Source: Chloroflexota bacterium (GTDB lineage: Bacteria; Chloroflexota; Limnocylindria; Limnocylindrales; CSP1-4). From it: a stretch of 9,499 nt of DNA. Below are positions 5,524-9,499 of this stretch, piece after piece (the first letter of the stretch is position 1; each line of letters starts with the position of its first letter). The notes beneath the pieces were generated by a model. The model did not search any database. It saw only the letters and a list, made by a program, of their open reading frames with translations, and was not told the origin of the DNA. The stretch covers positions 1-9,499 of the forward strand of contig JACDAV010000063.1 of assembly GCA_013695255.1 (NCBI GenBank), in the 5' to 3' direction. The position numbers were made by a program, and so were the translations under genes.

Positions 5524-6396
5524 ATGCGACTCTCAATCCTGGGGTTCGGACTGGTCGGGGGTTCGCTTGCCCGGGCGCTCCGCCGGCGCGAGCCCGGGCG
5601 ATGGACGATCGCGGCCTGGTCGCCGACTGGGCAGGGGCCGGGCGCCGCTCTCGCCGACGGGATCGTGGACCGTGTCGCCGACGGCCCGGCGAGCGCTGTC
5701 GGCGGTGCCGATCTGATCGTGCTCGCGGCGCCGCCGCTGGCGTGCCTCGAGCTGCTGGATGAGCTGGGCGGGCCCCTCCGCGCCCACCTCGGCCCGGACG
5801 CGCTGATCACGGACGTGGCCAGCACGAAGCGGCGCATCGTGGCGCGGGCCGCCGAGCGGGGCCTCCCGTTCGCCGGCGGCCACCCCATGGCCGGTCGCGA
5901 GACGACTGGCTACGGGGCTGCGGACGCGGACCTGTTCGTCGACCGGCCGTGGGTCGTGTGCAGCTCGGCGGACGACGACGCCGCCCGGGTCGAGAGACTG
6001 GCCGACGCCGTGGGCGCGCGTCCCGTCCGGATGGATCCCGTCGAGCACGACCGGGCGGTGGCGGCGATCAGCCATCTGCCGCTCGTTCTGTCGGCGGCGC
6101 TGGTCGAGGCGGTCGCCGGCGGCGATGGCTCACCGACGGAGAGCTGGCCGGCGGCGCGGGCGCTGGCCGCGAGCGGCTGGCGCGACATGACCAGACTGGC
6201 CCGCGGCGACGCGGCGATGGGCGCCGGGATGGCGGCCACCAACGCGGACCTCATCGGGGCCCGGCTCACAGATCTTCGCGCGGTACTGGATGGCTGGCTG
6301 GCCGATCTGGCAGCGCCCGAGACGGAGGCCGCCGCACGCGTCCATGCGCGCCTGCTCGACGCTCGCGCGAGGCTCGAGGGGGAGGCGGGCCGGTGA
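5524..6396 (+). CDS. tyrA: Prephenate dehydrogenase (TyrA family)
   Basis: Oxidatively decarboxylates prephenate to 4-hydroxyphenylpyruvate (or arogenate to tyrosine) in tyrosine synthesis; cytosolic, normally a dimer. The 290 residues hold an N-terminal Rossmann domain with GFGLVGGS (7-14), DVASTK (97-102), the GGHPMAG motif (118-124, catalytic H120), a conserved ISHLP (182-186, H184), and the C-terminal helical dimerisation domain with GWRDMTRLARGD (218-229). The length fits monofunctional TyrA without a chorismate mutase or ACT domain, so feedback control by an attached ACT domain is not expected. After the second strand the sequence reads AAWSPTG, without the acidic residue that usually selects NAD+, so NADP+ use is possible (inference). 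Its stop overlaps the start of the NUDIX gene (GTGA), pointing to translational coupling. Confidence 0.93.
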   Translation: MRLSILGFGLVGGSLARALRRREPGRWTIAAWSPTGQGPGAALADGIVDRVADGPASAVGGADLIVLAAPPLACLELLDELGGPLRAHLGPDALITDVASTKRRIVARAAERGLPFAGGHPMAGRETTGYGAADADLFVDRPWVVCSSADDDAARVERLADAVGARPVRMDPVEHDRAVAAISHLPLVLSAALVEAVAGGDGSPTESWPAARALAASGWRDMTRLARGDAAMGAGMAATNADLIGARLTDLRAVLDGWLADLAAPETEAAARVHARLLDARARLEGEAGR

Positions 6397-7001
6397 CGGC
6401 CGTCGAGCAGGTGTACGTCGTTCCTCGAGCGGCCCTCGTGCCGGGCGACGGCTGGCACGGGGTCCGCACGGCGGCTCTCGACGAGGCACTCGGCCTGATC
6501 GGGCAGCTCGGCGACTACCGCCCGCGTCCCGGGATGGAGCGCGATCCCTCGTTCAAGCAGGTGATCCCGTACCTGGTCCTGCGCGACGGCGTCCGCTACT
6601 TCCTGATGCGCCGGACCCGGGCCGGTGGTGACGAGCGGCTCCACGATCGCTACTCCATCGGCGTCGGGGGGCACCTCAATCCCGGCGACGGCGGCCTGGA
6701 TCACGGGCTCGAGCGAGAGTGGCACGAGGAGCTCGTGGCGGACTTCACGCCGCCGTTCCGCGCGGTGGGCCTCCTGAACGATGACACGACCGACGTGGGC
6801 CGCGTCCACCTCGGCGTCGTCTACCTGGCCGACACGGGCGGCCGGCCGGTAACCATCCGCGAGACGCACAAGCTGAGTGGCGAGTTCGTTGCGCCGGCCG
6901 CGGTGCGCGCGGTCGCGGACGGGCTCGAGACGTGGAGCCGCCTCGTGTTCGACTTTCTGGAGGGGGTCGCCAGCCAGTCCTCGCGCAGCGCGGTGCCATA
7001 A
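6393..7001 (+). CDS. NUDIX-domain protein (predicted MutT-family phosphoesterase)
   Basis: A 202-residue NUDIX hydrolase-like protein, substrate unknown. The N-terminal ~55 residues precede the NUDIX fold, which begins at VIPYLVLRDG (57-66). The stretch ERLHDRYSIGVGGHLNPGD (81-99) followed by REWHEEL (108-114) is the NUDIX box region and resembles the group annotated as predicted phosphoesterase of the MutT family (COG4112-like, from memory). The REUxEE metal-binding core is intact. The upstream half is altered: an aspartate (D99), nine residues before R108, stands where the consensus has Glu at eight, so there is a one-residue shift. GTG 6393 is chosen because it gives the GTGA overlap with tyrA. 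The last codons contain the promoter of the next gene: the TAA stop is inside its -10. The coupling suggests co-expression with tyrA but does not show a shared pathway. Confidence 0.85.
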   Translation: MTAVEQVYVVPRAALVPGDGWHGVRTAALDEALGLIGQLGDYRPRPGMERDPSFKQVIPYLVLRDGVRYFLMRRTRAGGDERLHDRYSIGVGGHLNPGDGGLDHGLEREWHEELVADFTPPFRAVGLLNDDTTDVGRVHLGVVYLADTGGRPVTIRETHKLSGEFVAPAAVRAVADGLETWSRLVFDFLEGVASQSSRSAVP

Positions 7002-7002
7002 T
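6994..7002 (+). promoter_or_regulatory. extended -10 promoter of the NfeD gene
   Basis: TGC-CATAAT is an extended -10 (5/6 hexamer plus TGn). It ends 15 bases before GTG 7018, so the leader would be about 9 bases and lacks a Shine-Dalgarno sequence. The TAA stop of the NUDIX gene (6999-7001) lies inside the hexamer. Confidence 0.5.
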
Positions 7003-7017
7003 CGGGCCTGAAGCCTC

Positions 7018-8373
7018 GTGACCCGTCATCTCGTCCGCGCCGTCAACGCCGCACTGGTCTGCCTCGGGCTGATCGGCATGGTGGCGGGCGGCATGCGCGC
7101 CGCCGGCGCCGGCGACGTGGTCGTGCTGCCCACGACCGGCGTCGTCGACAACGTGATGGCCGGCTATCTTCGCGACGGTGTGGCGCGGGCCGCGAGCGAA
7201 GGCGCTCCGGCGGTCGTGATTCGGCTCAATACCCCCGGCGGCAGCGTCGAGGCCACCAACGACATCGTCGGCACCCTGCTCGAGGCGCCGATCCCGACGA
7301 TCGTGTGGGTCGCCCCGTCCGGCGGACGGGCGGCGAGCGCGGGCACGTTCATCACGCTCGCCTCGCACGTCGCGCTGATGGCGCCCGGGACGAGCATCGG
7401 CGCGGCCTCGCCGGTCGGGAGCGGCGGCGAGGAGATCCCGGGCACCCTCGGCGACAAGGTGCGCAACGACGCCGTTGCCAAGATCCGCGCGATCGCGGAG
7501 GAGCGCGGCCGGGACGTCGAGTGGGCCGTCTCGACGGTCGAGGAAGCCGTCGCCTCTCCCGCCGCCGAGGCGGTGGAGCGCGGCGCCGTGGACGGCATCG
7601 CGGGCACGATCGAGGAGGTCCTCGCCATGGCCCACGGACGCGAGGTCGAGGTGGGTGGCGCGAACGTGACGCTGGACCTCCAGGGACGCGCCGTCCGCGA
7701 GCTGCCGATGAACCCGTTCCAGTCGTTCCTGCACCTGCTCTCGGACGGGAACATCGCGGCCCTGCTGTTCAGCCTCGGCTCGCTCGGGCTGCTGTACGAG
7801 CTCGCCAGCCCGAACTTCGTGACCGGCATCCTCGGAGCGCTGGCCATCATCCTCGCCTTCATCGGCTTCGGGAGCCTGCCGCTCAACGTCGGCGGCCTGC
7901 TGCTGATCGGTCTGGCGATGCTCCTGTTCATCCTCGAGCTGACCGTGCTCAGCCATGGTCTGCTCGCGATCGGCGGTCTGGTCTGCTTCGCCCTCGGCCT
8001 CTCCGCCCTGTACACGGAGCCGGGCAGCCCGACTGCTCCGGACGTGACCGTGGCCTTTCCCCTGGTGGTCGTCATGACCGTCACGATCGCCGCCTTCATG
8101 GCGCTGGCCATCGTGACCGTGATGCGTTCGCGGCGCCGTGGCGCGCTCGTCGGCTACGGCGCAGGCGGATCGTTCGTGGTGCCGGCCGGCACGACGGGCG
8201 AGGTCCGTCGCCCGCTCGCCCCGGTCGGCTCCGTCTACGCGGTGGGCGAGGAGTGGCGGGCCCGGACGGCCGACGACCGCCTGCTCGAGCGGGGTACCCC
8301 CGTTCGGGTGATCCGCGAAGAAGGCCTGACCCTCATCGTCGAACCTGCCGACGCGACCGGCGCCGGCGCCTAG
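7018..8373 (+). CDS. NfeD family membrane-bound serine protease (ClpP-class, long form)
   Basis: A 451-residue membrane protein of the long NfeD class. After an N-terminal signal or anchor segment (about 5-27) comes an extracytoplasmic ClpP/SppA-like domain (33-205): VIRLNTPGGS (67-76), GGRAASAGTFI with the serine nucleophile S107 (102-112), and K147 in GDKVRND, 40 residues on, as expected for the Ser-Lys dyad known from the archaeal homologue PH1510. About five transmembrane segments follow (roughly 245-262, 265-288, 290-311, 313-331, 345-369). The cytosolic C-terminal domain (about 380-445) with GTTGEVRRPLAPVGSV matches the NfeD OB-fold. The family is known to cut near the C-terminus of its partner slipin or stomatin, and a slipin gene begins 11 bases downstream. 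It has its own promoter overlapping the preceding stop codon. Confidence 0.93.
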   Translation: MTRHLVRAVNAALVCLGLIGMVAGGMRAAGAGDVVVLPTTGVVDNVMAGYLRDGVARAASEGAPAVVIRLNTPGGSVEATNDIVGTLLEAPIPTIVWVAPSGGRAASAGTFITLASHVALMAPGTSIGAASPVGSGGEEIPGTLGDKVRNDAVAKIRAIAEERGRDVEWAVSTVEEAVASPAAEAVERGAVDGIAGTIEEVLAMAHGREVEVGGANVTLDLQGRAVRELPMNPFQSFLHLLSDGNIAALLFSLGSLGLLYELASPNFVTGILGALAIILAFIGFGSLPLNVGGLLLIGLAMLLFILELTVLSHGLLAIGGLVCFALGLSALYTEPGSPTAPDVTVAFPLVVVMTVTIAAFMALAIVTVMRSRRRGALVGYGAGGSFVVPAGTTGEVRRPLAPVGSVYAVGEEWRARTADDRLLERGTPVRVIREEGLTLIVEPADATGAGA

Positions 8374-8374
8374 C

Positions 8375-8380
8375 GGAGGT
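8375..8380 (+). promoter_or_regulatory. Shine-Dalgarno site of the slipin gene
   Basis: GGAGGT starts one base after the NfeD stop and ends 4 bases before GTG 8385. The spacing is short but the match is strong, and it fixes the slipin start. Confidence 0.6.
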
Positions 8381-8384
8381 CCAC

Positions 8385-9347
8385 GTGGAGCCGATCACCA
8401 TCTCGATCATCGTGTTCGTGGCAATCGTCGTGCTCGTCTTCCTGTACACGTCGATCAAGATCGTCAACCAGTACGAGCGCGTCCTCGTGTTCACGCTCGG
8501 CCGGACGAGCCCCACGGACGTGAAGGGCCCGGGCTGGGTGTTCGTCGTCCCGTTCGTCCAGCGAGCCGTGCGGGTGGATCTGCGCGAGCGGTTCATCGAG
8601 ATCCCGAGCCAGACGAACATCACCCGCGACAACGCGCCGATCAGCATCGACTTCCTGATCTACTGGCGAATCATCGACCCGTACAAGAGCATCGTCGAGG
8701 TCCAGAACTTCGAGGGCGCACTCCAGAACATTGCCACGACTACGCTCAGGGCGGTCATCGGCGACATCCTGCTCGACGACGTGCTCTCGAAGCGCGAGCA
8801 GATCAACGAGGTCCTCCGCACGAAGATGGACGAGGTGACCGAGCGCTGGGGCGGCAAGGTCACGACCGTCGAGATCCGCGAGATCATCCCGCCGCGCGAC
8901 GTCCAGGACGCGATGAACCGGCAGCTGTCGGCCGAGCGCACCCGGCGCGCGGTCATCATCGAATCGGAGGGCTCGCGCCAGTCCGCGATCAACGTGGCCG
9001 AGGGCCAGAAGCAGTCGGAGATCCTCAAGGCGGAGGGCGAACGACAGGCGGCCATCCTCCGGGCAGAGGGCTTCAGCCAGGCCCTCGAGCGGATCTACAG
9101 CGCCGCCCGCGGTGTCGACGAGAAGACGATGGCCCTGCAGTACCTCGACGCGCTCAAGGCACTCGGGGCGAGCCCGTCGACGAAGTTCGTGATCCCGACG
9201 GAGTTCACGCGCCTTGTCGAGCCGTTCGCCGGCTTCGTGGCCGGCAGCATGCGGTCGGCCGGGTCGCGCGGCGGTGGGTCGGCCGGCGATCTCCCGCCGT
9301 CCGGCATCGATCCGGACACGCTGCCGCACGCTGGGGACGCGCGATGA
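8385..9347 (+). CDS. Slipin / stomatin-like SPFH domain protein
   Basis: A 320-residue SPFH (band 7) protein of the slipin type that assembles into membrane-associated oligomers and is linked to membrane microdomain organisation. It has an N-terminal membrane segment (about 5-24), the SPFH domain starting at VNQYERVLVFTLGR (27-40) with GPGWVFVVPFVQR (48-60) and VRVDLRER (62-69), then a charged coiled-coil region (about 180-235) with the AEGxxQ-type repeats VAEGQKQ, KAEGERQ and RAEGFSQ. The tail is Gly/Ser-rich with prolines (290-320), a plausible disordered end where a partner NfeD protease could cut, though the hydrophobic cleavage motif of p-stomatin is not obvious. Length and architecture are normal. 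The 11-base gap to the NfeD gene and matching order are those of the conserved NfeD/slipin operon found across bacteria and archaea. Confidence 0.94.
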   Translation: MEPITISIIVFVAIVVLVFLYTSIKIVNQYERVLVFTLGRTSPTDVKGPGWVFVVPFVQRAVRVDLRERFIEIPSQTNITRDNAPISIDFLIYWRIIDPYKSIVEVQNFEGALQNIATTTLRAVIGDILLDDVLSKREQINEVLRTKMDEVTERWGGKVTTVEIREIIPPRDVQDAMNRQLSAERTRRAVIIESEGSRQSAINVAEGQKQSEILKAEGERQAAILRAEGFSQALERIYSAARGVDEKTMALQYLDALKALGASPSTKFVIPTEFTRLVEPFAGFVAGSMRSAGSRGGGSAGDLPPSGIDPDTLPHAGDAR

Positions 9348-9424
9348 GGGCGCGCTGGCGAAGCGGCCGATCCCCCGCGTGCTCGCGTTGAGGGACCGTT
9401 CGTCGTGGGCCGTCGGGCCGCCGC

Positions 9425-9430
9425 TATACT
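9425..9430 (+). promoter_or_regulatory. putative -10 element of the gene leaving the window
   Basis: TATACT (5/6 to TATAAT) lies 78 bases after the slipin stop, in the only non-coding interval at this end. Transcription would start near 9437, just before the GC hairpin at 9440-9467. No -35 at standard spacing. Confidence 0.45.
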
Positions 9431-9439
9431 CGCCGCCAC

Positions 9440-9467
9440 CCCGGGCCTCCCCGCACGCCTGCCCGGG
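9440..9467 (+). promoter_or_regulatory. hairpin in the leader of the following gene
   Basis: CCCGGGC (9440-9446) and GCCCGGG (9461-9467) are perfect 7-base inverted arms with a 14-base loop. They start a few bases after the predicted transcript start and end just before GGAGG (9472-9476). The hairpin could stabilise the 5' end or modulate access to the ribosome binding site. With no U-tract after it, a slipin terminator is less likely. Confidence 0.35.
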
Positions 9468-9490
9468 TTCTGGAGGCTCGTGAACGACTG

Positions 9491-9499
9491 ATGGCGGCC
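9491..9499 (+). CDS. possible start of a further gene, only three codons visible
   Basis: An ATG at 9491 reads M-A-A to the window edge. GGAGG at 9472-9476 is 14 bases away, longer than ideal. A nearer GTG at 9480 opens a frame that stops after three codons (GTG AAC GAC TGA), and its TGA shares its last base with the ATG. Nothing can be said of the product. Confidence 0.25.

Noticed and set aside
5949..6392. Upstream extension of the NUDIX frame inside tyrA
   Set aside because: The translation before 6393 is an Arg/Gly-rich shadow of tyrA. GTG 6393 gives the typical 4-base overlap and a complete N-terminus.
9348..9490. Possible tRNA or small RNA between slipin and the next gene
   Set aside because: No cloverleaf, no TTCRANNC-type T-loop at suitable spacing and no CCA-like end; the interval is explained by a promoter and leader hairpin.

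Overview
This is a high-GC bacterial chromosome segment with strong G/C bias at third codon positions. Every gene I can support lies on the + strand. GTG starts are common, several start codons sit immediately downstream of a -10-like hexamer, and the gene content is housekeeping in character. That fits a GC-rich Chloroflexota or Actinobacteria-like genome. The lineage is an inference from composition and start-site style, not from a marker gene. I see no insertion sequence, phage gene, CRISPR array, tRNA or rRNA.

Layout. (1) 1-1137: 3' part of an M20 metallopeptidase; its first visible residue is already a metal ligand. (2) 1252-2328: a stand-alone DnaB-type RecA ATPase without the DnaB N-terminal domain. 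(3) 2329-3107: about 780 bp with no believable gene. It holds a 14-bp direct repeat, a five-unit 18-bp tandem repeat and, at 2752-2838, five DnaA-box-like 9-mers. (4) 3108-3647: family I inorganic pyrophosphatase. (5) About 3644/3704-4276: RNA 2',3'-cyclic phosphodiesterase (ThpR/LigT) whose real start is uncertain. (6) 4412-5491: a membrane-anchored Ala/Pro/Thr-rich protein of unknown function. (7) 5524-6396: prephenate dehydrogenase. (8) 6393-7001: NUDIX protein with a 4-bp start/stop overlap with tyrA. (9) 7018-8373: long NfeD with a ClpP-like serine protease domain. (10) 8385-9347: slipin (SPFH/stomatin family). (11) 9348-9499: the leader of a following gene that runs off the window.

Genes 9 and 10 form the well-known NfeD/slipin membrane pair. 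tyrA and the NUDIX gene look translationally coupled. The pyrophosphatase and ThpR genes are adjacent, but no shared pathway is implied beyond general nucleotide and RNA metabolism. Most of the window is ordinary. The part most worth a second look is the long non-coding gap, where iteron-like repeats and a DnaA-box-like cluster follow a DnaB-type ATPase gene. It is a weak but testable candidate for a replication origin or a DnaA-bound control region.
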